From Sporothrix humicola (Eukaryota > Ascomycota > Sordariomycetes > Ophiostomatales > Ophiostomataceae): DNA of 46,322 bases. Below are positions 31,663-42,038 of the stretch, piece by piece. Each line of letters starts with the position of its first letter. Within the stretch, counting starts at the first letter, position 1. The notes under the pieces were generated by a model. It searched no databases. It was not told the origin of the DNA and was given only the letters and a program-made list of their open reading frames with translations. The DNA is taken from assembly GCA_021396245.1 (NCBI GenBank), contig WNYE01000152.1, positions 1 through 46,322 of the forward strand. The letters are read 5' to 3'. The translations under genes were made by a program, and so were the position numbers.

Positions 31663-34600
31663 GATGTGTGATGTGCCGTGATGTGAGGTGAAGTAAGACG
31701 AAGTGATGATGATGACAAAGGGTGATGACCAGACGGTAGGGTAGAAAGGAGAAGGAAAGGAGTGATAAGTCAAGTGTGGAGGGAGGATGTAGACTTATAT
31801 CAACACAAACACGCTACCCCAGAGATGAGTGGGGAGAGGGTAGGTGGAGGAGGAAGAGGAGAAGAGAAAATAAAGGATGAAGGATCAATGAGGAGAAGGG
31901 AGAGGAGAGGACATCAAAGTCGGGGAGGTAGGAAGTGGGAAGGAAGGAAAGAATGCAGGTATGTTCATATGCTGTGGTTGACTGCCGACTGGGGACGACC
32001 CATGATAATAAAATAAAACAATGCTGTCAAGACTCGAAGTTGACGCGAGCAGCCAAGACAGCACAGGAGCCGACCACAAAGACGCCACTGCAAGCTATGT
32101 TTGCTTTCCCCAGACCCCCATCGAGGGAGAGAAGTCTAGTTGACGTTGTTCTCTTTCTCGCCTTCGATTCTAGCGCTGGAGCAGGCCGGGAGTCGATGGT
32201 GGTGTGGATTTGGATGTGTGGATAGGGGTAGGATGGACTGGGGGGTTGGTTGGAGCAAGAGGAGGACACAGAACACGCAGAAGACGCAAGCTGTTGATGC
32301 AAGAACAAAAACAGGCGCGAAATGCACACGAGAGGGGAGGGATCAACGACTGCACCGAATGGAACAGACAGGGGGTGGGTGGTCCCGTTTGTCCAAGATG
32401 AAAGGGAGACACACAGACAGTGGGAGAGGGAGAGTGGGAGAGGGGACACTGGGATACGGGGCGACAGAAAGGAGGCGAGATAAATTCAATGGGATGTCGC
32501 CCTCATTGTGCTGTCTTGTTGTCGAGGGTGTTTGCCCGGCAATCGCCCGTGAGACCTCGTGGGTGAAGTCATGAAAAAATAACGAGCAAGAATCTGAAAA
32601 AAAAAAAAGCTGAAAAAAAATCAAGTGAGACGCGCCTGTGAGAGTTTGAGAGGCGAACTCGAACTTGAAGCCGCACTAAACACTGCTAGCTTAGATAAAA
32701 ATCTGGGGAATTCGTTTAGGCGCAGGGATACAGTTGTGGGCAGAACAAAATCAGTGGACAGCACTATCGCTTGCCGTCAAGCGATATGGGGGAAAGCGGC
32801 TAGGAGGCATGCCGCGGGCAATGTCCTGAATGCTGAAGAGAAGATGTCGCACTCTTGGAAGGCTGAAGGAGTTGGAGGACAAAAGATGGCCGGAGTTTCG
32901 CCGGGGCCACTTTCCAGGCTTTCTTCAGTGGGGAGATTCTCTCTGAAGAGAATCAGTGGGAACGATGGATCCGTCAAGAAAACTGGGGCCCGACTCACCT
33001 AGGGTCAAGAACACTAGTCTCAATGGGGAGTTTACAGGGCAAAGGCAGATAAAGGGAAAGCCTGTCGTCAAAGGGAAAGACATTCGGGATATCCGTCACT
33101 TTCCGCGTGTTTTTGGGCGTGTTTCCTGGTTCTTCGGGTCGTTTTAAATTGGGGCGACAAGAACTAGGATGGCTCGCCTGGAAGGCCTGCTGACGGCATA
33201 TATTAGAGCTGTTAAGATGTGAAGATAAAGATGAAAGTAAAGACCCCAAGAGTAAATTCTTCAAATGGACAGAAGTCTCGCCGACTGACAAAAGTGAGAG
33301 GGGGCACGACTGAGAAAAAGGAGAGCATTCTTGTTGGGAGCACAAACAACAACTGACAGTTGAGAGTTGCGAGTTGAACCTGACAGGTGAAAGTGACAGT
33401 GAAAACGCACAATCAAAAGGATCGACCTTCTGCATATGATCAACACTGCGCAACCACAGTTTGGGACAGTTGACGATTCGACTACCCAAAACGGATCGAT
33501 TGGTGGGGGTGCAGAAAGTGCAGAGTCGTGCCGTAGTGTTGCAGTCGTCTCCCAGACGGGGGACCAGAAGGGGGCCAAGCCGGGTTATTCCAACGTTTGA
33601 CCAGAATGAAAAAGAAAAGAAGGAAACTAGAAGACCGCTTGGGGGTGGTTTGCTCAAAAGTGTGCTGTCTGATTTGCTGCAGGCTTGGCTGCGAAACGAA
33701 AAATGTGCCGGTACTGTGGGCGAATGGAGTGCCGTTTTCGGCAGATCCAGTGGTTGCCAATGCTGTGTAAATAGCGCTACCAACGACCAACTTCACCTGT
33801 CTCGGTGGTCGACCATAACAGCGGCCTGGCCATCCTCTCGTACGATAGTTTCCACATCCGTATTCATACCACCCATTTCCCATCTGCATCAGCTTTCAGT
33901 CAGCTACCGTTAAACAGGCAGATCATGCACCAGGATGCACCCATGGTACATTCAAAAGTTGCAGATGCAACTCCGCGCGGACGAGTCGGGGGATATTCTG
34001 GACAGGATGCCTCCAAAACGGAGCATCCCGCATCATAACTTTGGTTGATTTCCTGGACATCAAATAGGATTCAAGCATGTCGATATTTTCACAGGATGCA
34101 GGGCGTAGTGGACCTTCAAGAGACCCATTCAATATGCGATTGGCTCCGCAGCTTTCCAAATTTGGCTTCCCTCTCGGCCGTGGGTTCGCATCCGTCCCCA
34201 GACCGAACGGGAAGGTCCCGAGTGGGCAGGGAGGAGAGGGAAGAAAAAAAGAAGATGATGGGGGTCACAATGTGTTGGTGTCTTGTCTTTCGATACGGAA
34301 AATACGGCAACGTGTGATTTTAATTCTTCTGTCATGGCTTCATACGCGATTCCAGCAAGATATCACAAAGAGGGCAGCCACGAGCAGAGCACCCTATCAT
34401 GTAAACAGGATAACAACAGGCAAGCATAGCATGCTGCATGAGACAAGCCAAAAGTAACAATGGCATTCAATATGGATACGTCCGACAATACCACGGACAT
34501 TGTGGATAACGTGAAGAGCAAGAGCAGAATTTTCAACTTGGCTGCGGGATGGCCCGTCGCTCCAAGTCTGTGGCCCACTGGTCCACTGGTCCCCTATCCA

Positions 34601-36419
34601 CACGATACGCCAAAACGCATCACGCCAATACGGGCCAAAAAGCTTGTACTCCAGCGCCAACCCCCAGAACCAACCCTGTGCCTCCAGCATCGGCCCCTTT
34701 TTCTTCTTTGCTTCCTTCAGCTCCCCCATTTTTCCACAAACACACCACCAAACCAAACCTTCGGGGATGCCCAGATGGGAAGGATCGCCACTGACACCCT
34801 GGTTCTTCTGGCTCGTCTGCATCAAATGTGCACTTTTTCTTGCTCGTCTCTTGCCCACCATGCTCATCAACAGCAATATCAACACCCACTTCGTGACATC
34901 CTTCCCGCCGTGGATGCTTGCCGATACACATACCTGCATCGACGCGAACAGCAAACATAACGCTTTTCGAAAACACTCCACCGTTGATGGCCCTCTTTCG
35001 CTTGTCGATGCCAGCTCTGTTCCTCGAGTCGCATCCATGTCAACGTTGGTGTTTTGTCGGCGGCCCGTCGACATCCACTCCATTGTCCATCGTACGAGGA
35101 TAGCCACATATGGACCGTGAACTCGCAATCCTCTTTACCCTCCATATCTTGCCCCCCTCATGTACAGACATAAAGAGAAGCATCGCCGCAGCTCAACGAT
35201 ACCCTGAAGGAAGAATGTGGCAGGCAATGCAGATTCCATTCTGCATGCCCAGATCATCCTCGCCGACCTCTTATTGTGCTGCTGCCTTGCTGTCGTTCTT
35301 TTGCAACAATGCGCTTGCATGTTGCCTGGTTTTTTGGCCCCCAAATTGTGTTCTTTTGCGCCCGAAGACGAGAAGTTGTTCCTCGAAAAGACTGCAAATG
35401 AACAACCCCCGACCAGCCCCGAACATCCCCTGAACTTTGACTTGACAATCTTCGAACCCCTTTCTTGGATCCCTCCTCTGGCCAAAGCTTCCTTTCCGGG
35501 TTTGTTCCAACATTGTTAGCTGTTCGGGCCGTTGTCTTACCAAAGAAGACATATCTTGTGATTCTTTCGTTTGCCTGTTCTCGCATTGCGCCCTTTTGTC
35601 ATTGCGCAGGACCCCAACCAGCAGAATTTCCCCAAATATCGCTTGGCGGTGCCGCCCGCACATCCCCGTCGATATTGCTGACATTCATTGTTCCTCGGGA
35701 CAGAGAAAAGAGCTGAGAGTCCCCTGTATGTTGTGAGAATGTGTCCCAAAAATCCACCCCTGGCCCGCGGGTCGGCCTACGAAGCTTTCCTTCCCACCCT
35801 GCATCTCTTCTGGCAAGTATGAGCACGTAATCTTGTTGGTCACAGCAAAACAAAAGAGGCAGGTACGAAAAGGGGGACAGGGGCGGCACTTGAGACGAGG
35901 TGGAAGGTGCACATGTGCCGAAATGAACAATGGAAAGAACGAGAGAAGTGCAGGCGTAACGACGCAAAAGAAAGCAAAAAAAAGGAAGTCGCGATCGACT
36001 GCCACGATCGCATAAGTTCCTCGCAGACACACTTTGCTCTTCGCGAGCACGTATCACGGTGGAGGACCAATATCAGAAATAAACTCTCCGATGGCTGTCT
36101 CGGAGAATCCGTGCCTTGGCGAAGGGTCCAGCACCACGGACTGGGCCTTGTTTCCCTTTCCCTGTTGGATGTTGGTGCAGCCCTTTTGGTGCCACCGCAC
36201 TTGCCATAATTTCCATTTTGATTGCCATTGCCCAGCTTCCTTCTTTTCTAGAAGGAAACGGCGTAATCTTGTAGTCTCATAGTCTGGCACTTTGGCAGTC
36301 GCTGTTTCCATTTCTCTTAGCTTACTCCGTAGCTTGGCGGCGCCTTCCTGACTCGTCCGCGAAATCGGCTCCTTCTTTTCGGAGCTTAGGCCGCCCGTAG
36401 CCCACCTAATAAACCTCAT
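31663..36419. other. Long gene-poor region between MFS transporter and Zn2Cys6 gene
   Basis: About 4.8 kb without a convincing coding region. The longest frames (about 160-260 codons, for example 32995-33783 and 34397-35128 on the minus strand) lack ATG-supported starts or family motifs and have unbiased composition. CpA and TpG are present, so it is not RIP-degraded. The first few hundred bases hold the MFS promoter. The rest could be regulatory DNA or encode non-coding transcripts; nothing specific is visible. Confidence 0.5.
31793..31801 (-). promoter_or_regulatory. TATA-like element before the MFS transporter
   Basis: On the minus strand GATATAAGT lies about 131-139 bp upstream of the ATG at 31662. 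Position and sequence fit a TATA element; it is inferred from sequence only. Confidence 0.45.
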
Positions 36420-37590
36420 CCTAAACCCTACGAGGCCCCAATTCTCACCACTGTCACCACCAAAACGCCCCTCATTTATGCCAGAAATTTAGCTTCGCAC
36501 TTGCCTCTCCGTCCCTCGTTCCTTCCTGATCGTTTCGTTTTCGTCCTTTCCTTTCCTGGTCGCATCCGCCCACATTTTGGCCTGCCTGTTCTCAATCCCT
36601 CAATTCCGTCGCATCCTTTCTTTCCGGGCCACTTTTCCCCTTCTTCTCCCTTCTTTCTCACCCTCTCAACATCGCCCAGTCCTCGTCCGTTTCTCGCCCT
36701 CACCCATCACTCCAGCCTTCCGCGGCTCACGACCCACGAATCATGGCGCTGTAGACGACGCAGACCCTGTTCCCCCAAACCTCCATCCAAAGGTTCCCCC
36801 ATCTCCAACGCATTCCCCCATTCTTCCATTTTGTCTGCTCCGTTCTCTTCTCCGTTCTCTTCTCCGTTCTCCACCCGCCACTCCTCCGTTCACACCATTT
36901 CCATTCTGACAGCCCGCTCCCCCCTACCCCTCTCGCTCTCTGTTTTGCTGTCTTCTCTTCCTCTGTTTTGTGACACGTCTTCTTTTACCCACATCTCCGT
37001 CCCCAGGTTCGTCCAGCCTCCATTCAGGTCCTCCACGTCGTCCGGGTCTTGGCCATTCCTTCGCACCTTTCTCGCTCTTTGGCCTTCTCGCGTTTCCGAG
37101 CCTTTGCGACCGAGTGTCTGCACTTGCTCTCTGCCCTATCGCTCTATCGCTCTTTTGCCATTTGCCATTCCCCATTCTCCTTTGCCCTTTTTCCATTCCC
37201 CACAATAAGACGACAGGAGCCAAGCTTCTCAGGGCTCACACGAGACAAGCTTTGTGTTCCTGTGGCTTTTGTCTCGTACTCGAGCCCTACGTCGTTCTCC
37301 GTACTTTGTGTCACGCGAAACGAACCGAACCTCACCTTGCGCCGTACTCCACAACTCATCCCTCAATTGAACATCCGCCCAGCACCTCGCTGCCTTCTTC
37401 GTTTTGTTTCTCTTCGGCGGTCGAGCTCTCTCGGTGAGCTCTGGGAGAGAGGGCTCTAGACCGAGATTGGGAGTGACTGTGAGGCAAGTCTAGAGCCTCT
37501 TGTTGAGTCGACCCGGATCGGCCGGTTTCGGACCTCGGGTTTCAGTCCCGGATTTGAATCCCGCACTTGGACCCCGGACTTGGATCTCCG
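36420..37590 (+). promoter_or_regulatory. Pyrimidine-rich leader of the large Zn2Cys6 gene
   Basis: Nearly 1.2 kb of strongly C/T-rich plus-strand sequence precedes the ATG at 37591, with several short upstream frames. A possible leader intron runs from a GTGAGC donor near 37433 to CTAG near 37494, with a TGACTG branch-like site; this is tentative. Long CT-rich leaders are common before regulatory genes in these fungi. Confidence 0.45.
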
Positions 37591-40500
37591 ATGTCGTCTA
37601 CAGGCCCACCGCCGGGATCGGCGCCCGGTGGTGCCCCCGGATCAGCATCATCGTCTGCCGCCGCCGCTTCGTCATCTTTCGCTCGTCCGGCACCGGCCCG
37701 TGCCAAGCGTGTGCCCGACAACCAACGACGACGTGCTGCTGTTTCCTGCGACCACTGCAAACAGCGACGAGCCAAGTGCATGCGCGCCTCGCCCAAGGAT
37801 CCATGCTCTAACTGCATCGGCAACCGCATCAAGTGCCAGTCCACTCTGCCCCGGAAACAGCGTGTCTACGGTAGCGTTGAGTCTTTGAGTTTGAGATACC
37901 GGGCTCTAGAGGCACTAGTCAAGGGATTGCTGCAGGAGGAAGACGATGCGGAGGGCGGTGGTGGAGGCACCGACACTGGTGCCGGCACGGGAGGCGACGA
38001 CGACATGGTGCCCGCTTCTCATCAGCCCGCCCTCGATCTAGACGCACTTTACGCGGCTGCAGCCGCTCGCGGTATCCCCATGCCAGACCGCGAGGATATG
38101 ACACCTGCCAACGAAATCTTTGCTTCGTCAGCAGCAGGCGGGTCATCATCTAGTGCTGTGCCGCCGACCATTGTTCCAACACCACTGGCATCGCCAAGCA
38201 TTCCCAGTACTCAGGGTTCAGGAACAGCGCCTACGCCTACCTCCACCATCCCCAGCGGCCAGTTCCCGCCCGGATCGATACCACTTCACCATCCGTACCT
38301 TCAACACCAACATCAGCTACCAAATACAACTACCCTCACCACACCTACAGCCGACGAGAAGCTCATCCCAACCCCGCATGGCGTCGCCCACTATGTCGGC
38401 CCATCGAGTTCGTTCCGTTTTGTCACATCCATTCGCTCGCTTGTAGCCCAATGTGGTGACAATATCGGAGGCAGCCAAGGCGGCGGTGCCGGTGCCCAGG
38501 CCAGTGAGGCCGGCAGCGAGGCCAGCCCAGCCACAGGAATGGATGTCGGTGGCGGTCCTGGTTCGGGCGGCGATGGGGCGCCGCCGTCAAATGCAGGATC
38601 CGGATCCGATGCAACCGTCGGCCAAACATCGGCATCAATACGGGATGACTTTGTTGGTCTGAAAACAAGCAAGGCCCTCGAGGTACAAGACTCGTCGGGT
38701 GGCGATGAGGACGAGGAAGGAGACGACGAAGATAACAGCGACGACGAGGGAGATGACGGCAGTGATGGAGACGAGTATGATGAGGACGCCATGGACGATG
38801 TTCGAGATTACAAGAACCAACCACATCAATCACCACATCAGCACCAGAGTCCTGATATCCCATACCATCAACAGCTGCCGAATCAACAAACATTGCCAAC
38901 ACGGAATTACAACCAACAATCCGGTAACAGCGGCAGTGGAAGTGGTGGCGGGGCCTTGTCTGCTCCATCACCAGCCAATAGTCGCCGGTCACGGTCTGAG
39001 TTTGACGATGCCGCCAACGCCGCTACATTCCTGCCACCACGCGAGACTGCCAACATCTTCGTGCGTGTCTTCTTTGACCGCGTCCATCCCAACTACCCAT
39101 TATTCAACCGCAGCTCGTTTATGCTCCGATACGAGGCCCTTTGGCAACAGCCTCCCAATCAACAAACACCCGTGCCCCACGGTGTAATGACACCCAGCCC
39201 GATGACGAACCCTACCGGCCCCGGTGCTGGCAATAACAGCTCCTCGCCACCACAAAGTTCTCAAGACGATTACGGCTGGAACTGCTGTCTCGCCATGGTC
39301 TTTGCATTTGGTGCTCAAGTCCTCGAAGACCACGACCGCGCCCGTCGTGCCGCAGCAGGCATGCAGCGTCGCTATCTCAACCTCGTCCGTTCCTCCCTTA
39401 GTCGCCTCGCCGGCACGACGAATCTTGCCAACGTCCAAGCTCTTCTACTACTCCAACTTTATGAACACAACGCCGGCCAACGCAATGCTGCATGGACGTT
39501 TTTGGGTTGTGCCTCTCGCATGGCCGTCGCCCTTGGCATGCACCGTGACGGCGTCGCTATCCCCGTCACGCCCATGGGGCCTCCTGAGACTAAAGGCGGT
39601 GGAAGTGGTCACAAGAGAGGAGGTGGCTCGCTCGTTGCCCGTGCAGCCGCTGCCGCCATACTCCCAGCCTCAGCGAGCACACCCGAACAGGTCCAGGATC
39701 GCAATGCCCGCCGTGTCGTTTGGTGGACCTTGTACTCGTTCGAACGCAGCCTCTGCATCATGCTTGGCCGACCTTCTGCACTCGACGAGGCCGAGATTGC
39801 GGTCGCCGCACCCTCTGATGACTCCCAGTCTACCGAGCTTCCCCAAGGCCACTCAGCAAGCTTACTTCGACTCATTCGTATTACGTGGCGCATAAAGCAA
39901 ATGGTCTTCCCAGCGCCCAGTAGTGTACATAGTACCATTGGTAATACCGGTGCGGCATCATACAACGCCTATTACCCAGGCAGCACAGATCCCGCAGCAA
40001 CACCTCGCCTACTGTTGGCCGAACTTGATGCATGGCGCGCTTCCCTTCCTCAACATCTTCAGCCGGGATGGAAATCCACCGACATGTCACACCGACGAGC
40101 GGTTCTTTTGCTTCACGTTCAGTATCAATACGCCCGCTCACTGGCCACGCGTCAATACGTTCTCGAGCGCGCCGACCGCTGCCGGATCCGAGCTCAAGGC
40201 CCGGCGGCAGCAGCCTCGGCTAACACCTCTCCGCAAACAAAGCAGACGTCGGTCACTGCATCCACGTCACCCGAAACTGTGGACGAGCTCGCCGATAGCT
40301 GTCTCAGCGGTGCCGAGCGTACCCTCGACTACTGCCACCAGCTTGCCGACATTGGCCAACTCGACGGTGTCGCCTGGATCGACGTCTACTACGTGTACCA
40401 CAGTGTTCTCATTATTTGCCTAGATCTTCTTGCTCGGATGGTGGCATCGTCAACATCGGACAAGGCAAAGGGCAAGGGCAAAGACAAGGATACGACAGCA

Positions 40501-41775
40501 TCAGAGAACAAAGCTGATGTTACGGCTGCCCGCCGACGTACAGCCGTACGCTCGGTTCTACAAATCACACAACGCACTCGTCTGGCGCCGACATTCCGTG
40601 TGCTCATCCTCGTTGCATGCCAGCTGGCCGCTATCGTTGGTGCGCTCGACGGCCTGCCCAACCTTCCTGCTGCAGCCTCCGCATCTGGCAGTACGAACGC
40701 CACGACCGCAGCTGCTGCCGAGCTTGCGTCGTCCAACCAGCACCACCGCCCGTCACTTGGATCGTCTGCACGCAGTGGCAGTTCTCTGACGGCAGCTTCA
40801 ACAACCCGCGGTCGTGGCCGTCGCCGTCGAAACTCGTCAAGCGTGTCGAGAGATCGAACCACGTCGCGGTCGAGAGGGCCACCATATCCAGCTGGCGTCC
40901 CGGGCGCTATGTCTGGAGGTGGCAATGTTACCGCGCCAAACACCTCTATGGCACCGCCGCCGCCGTCTACGTCTAGTGCAATCAACAACACGTCGGCAGT
41001 GTCTGACACGTCCTCCCCTGCCAACGTGTACTACTCGCCCCAATCTCGGTACCAGCAGCATCAACAACAGCAAGCCCATCACCAGCACCATCAACAACAG
41101 CAGCAGCAGCAGCAACACAATATGCATGTCCAGCAGCTGCAAGCATTCGGTGGCGCCGACTGGTTCTCCTCCGATCCGACATCGTTCCCTTGGCAGGTCT
41201 TGGAGCCGTCGTCCATGGGCATGGCAGGTGCCGGTGGAGGTCAGGCTGGAAGCGCTGGCGGAACAAGTGTCGGAGTGCCTCCGAATGCTGCCATGGCCGC
41301 CCCCAGTGGACCAATGAGCTCGGCCGCCGCCGCTGCTGCCGCTGCCGCTGCCGCGTTCCCCGTCGCCTTCTACACGCCACAAGGTATTGACTTTGGCATG
41401 ACGTCGGATACGTCTACGTTTGGCGAGGACCCGTACATGGTGGAGCACCACCATCAACAGCAGCAGCAGCAGCAGCAACAGCAACAGCAACAACAAATGT
41501 ACCAGGCAATGGGCAGGGGCGGGAGTACCAGTGCACCGGTTCCACCACCGACAGCAGCATTTGCTACTGCCAGCGGCAGCATGGAACTGGAACCGCATCA
41601 CGGGCATGGCCACGGACATAGCGGACCACAACATCACCAGCAGCCGATGCAACAACACCAACACCATCAAGGTCAACACCATCAACATCAGCAGCAGCAT
41701 GTACAGCAGCCACAGCAACTGGACAACAACGAATGGGTCCAGGTCTGGAGGGAGATTAGTAATCGATATCAGTAA
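37591..41775 (+). CDS. Very large Zn(II)2Cys6 transcription factor
   Basis: Intronless, 1394 residues from the first ATG, much longer than the usual 600-900 for this class. The cluster is at residues 53-82: SCDHCKQRRAKC, then DPCSNC, then a final Cys six residues on, spacing C-x2-C-x6-C-x8-C-x2-C-x6-C. It is followed by a basic linker and a short helix (SVESLSLRYRALEALVKGLL, about 95-115), probably for dimerisation. A long Ser/Pro/Gly linker carries an acidic tract at about 365-405. The fungal middle homology region runs from about 487 to 860, starting NIFVRVFFDRVHPNYPLFN and including CASRMAVALGMHRDG. The C-terminal third is disordered, with Ala, His and Gln runs, including about 8 Gln (41092-41115) and about 14 Gln (41455-41496). 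It is a nuclear regulator; its targets are unknown. Confidence 0.93.
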   Translation: MSSTGPPPGSAPGGAPGSASSSAAAASSSFARPAPARAKRVPDNQRRRAAVSCDHCKQRRAKCMRASPKDPCSNCIGNRIKCQSTLPRKQRVYGSVESLSLRYRALEALVKGLLQEEDDAEGGGGGTDTGAGTGGDDDMVPASHQPALDLDALYAAAAARGIPMPDREDMTPANEIFASSAAGGSSSSAVPPTIVPTPLASPSIPSTQGSGTAPTPTSTIPSGQFPPGSIPLHHPYLQHQHQLPNTTTLTTPTADEKLIPTPHGVAHYVGPSSSFRFVTSIRSLVAQCGDNIGGSQGGGAGAQASEAGSEASPATGMDVGGGPGSGGDGAPPSNAGSGSDATVGQTSASIRDDFVGLKTSKALEVQDSSGGDEDEEGDDEDNSDDEGDDGSDGDEYDEDAMDDVRDYKNQPHQSPHQHQSPDIPYHQQLPNQQTLPTRNYNQQSGNSGSGSGGGALSAPSPANSRRSRSEFDDAANAATFLPPRETANIFVRVFFDRVHPNYPLFNRSSFMLRYEALWQQPPNQQTPVPHGVMTPSPMTNPTGPGAGNNSSSPPQSSQDDYGWNCCLAMVFAFGAQVLEDHDRARRAAAGMQRRYLNLVRSSLSRLAGTTNLANVQALLLLQLYEHNAGQRNAAWTFLGCASRMAVALGMHRDGVAIPVTPMGPPETKGGGSGHKRGGGSLVARAAAAAILPASASTPEQVQDRNARRVVWWTLYSFERSLCIMLGRPSALDEAEIAVAAPSDDSQSTELPQGHSASLLRLIRITWRIKQMVFPAPSSVHSTIGNTGAASYNAYYPGSTDPAATPRLLLAELDAWRASLPQHLQPGWKSTDMSHRRAVLLLHVQYQYARSLATRQYVLERADRCRIRAQGPAAAASANTSPQTKQTSVTASTSPETVDELADSCLSGAERTLDYCHQLADIGQLDGVAWIDVYYVYHSVLIICLDLLARMVASSTSDKAKGKGKDKDTTASENKADVTAARRRTAVRSVLQITQRTRLAPTFRVLILVACQLAAIVGALDGLPNLPAAASASGSTNATTAAAAELASSNQHHRPSLGSSARSGSSLTAASTTRGRGRRRRNSSSVSRDRTTSRSRGPPYPAGVPGAMSGGGNVTAPNTSMAPPPPSTSSAINNTSAVSDTSSPANVYYSPQSRYQQHQQQQAHHQHHQQQQQQQQHNMHVQQLQAFGGADWFSSDPTSFPWQVLEPSSMGMAGAGGGQAGSAGGTSVGVPPNAAMAAPSGPMSSAAAAAAAAAAAFPVAFYTPQGIDFGMTSDTSTFGEDPYMVEHHHQQQQQQQQQQQQQQMYQAMGRGGSTSAPVPPPTAAFATASGSMELEPHHGHGHGHSGPQHHQQPMQQHQHHQGQHHQHQQQHVQQPQQLDNNEWVQVWREISNRYQ
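41092..41115. repeat. CAA/CAG repeat encoding polyglutamine
   Basis: Eight consecutive CAA/CAG codons lie within a longer His/Gln-rich region of the large Zn2Cys6 factor. The run is in frame, so length changes are tolerated. Confidence 0.95.
41455..41496. repeat. Second CAG/CAA repeat encoding polyglutamine
   Basis: About 14 consecutive CAG/CAA codons follow three His codons in the C-terminal tail of the large Zn2Cys6 factor. It is interrupted by CAA codons, which usually slows slippage. Confidence 0.95.
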
Positions 41776-42038
41776 AGTATGGGACGAGAGACTAATAAAC
41801 ACAAAGTAAAAGGAGTGACAGATGAATGAGATGAATGACAAGCTTAAATCGGGATACATAAAGTCATAGCTTCGGATGCATGGGCGTATGAATTTATTCA
41901 GAATTTAAATGTTTGTTTTGATGTGAACTGATCGGATAATGTCTCATAACTTTTTCATTTTGTGAGTGAAAAAAAAAAATTTTAAAAAAAAAAAAAAAAA
42001 AAAAATGACGAACCGCAGCCATAAACGCTCCTTCATAC
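41776..42038. other. Short convergent 3' region with A-rich tract
   Basis: 263 bp separate the stop codons of the Zn2Cys6 and HET genes. An A-rich tract lies at about 41969-42005. Both 3' ends must fall here; no separate gene is seen. Confidence 0.6.

Noticed and set aside
34397..35128. Minus-strand frame of about 240 codons in the gene-poor region
   Set aside because: No family motif, overlapping frames on both strands of similar length and no splice-supported extension.
40837..41859. Minus-strand frame of 340 codons opposite the end of the large Zn2Cys6 gene
   Set aside because: It is produced by the antisense of CAG and CAC repeats (poly-Leu, poly-Val) and is not a gene.
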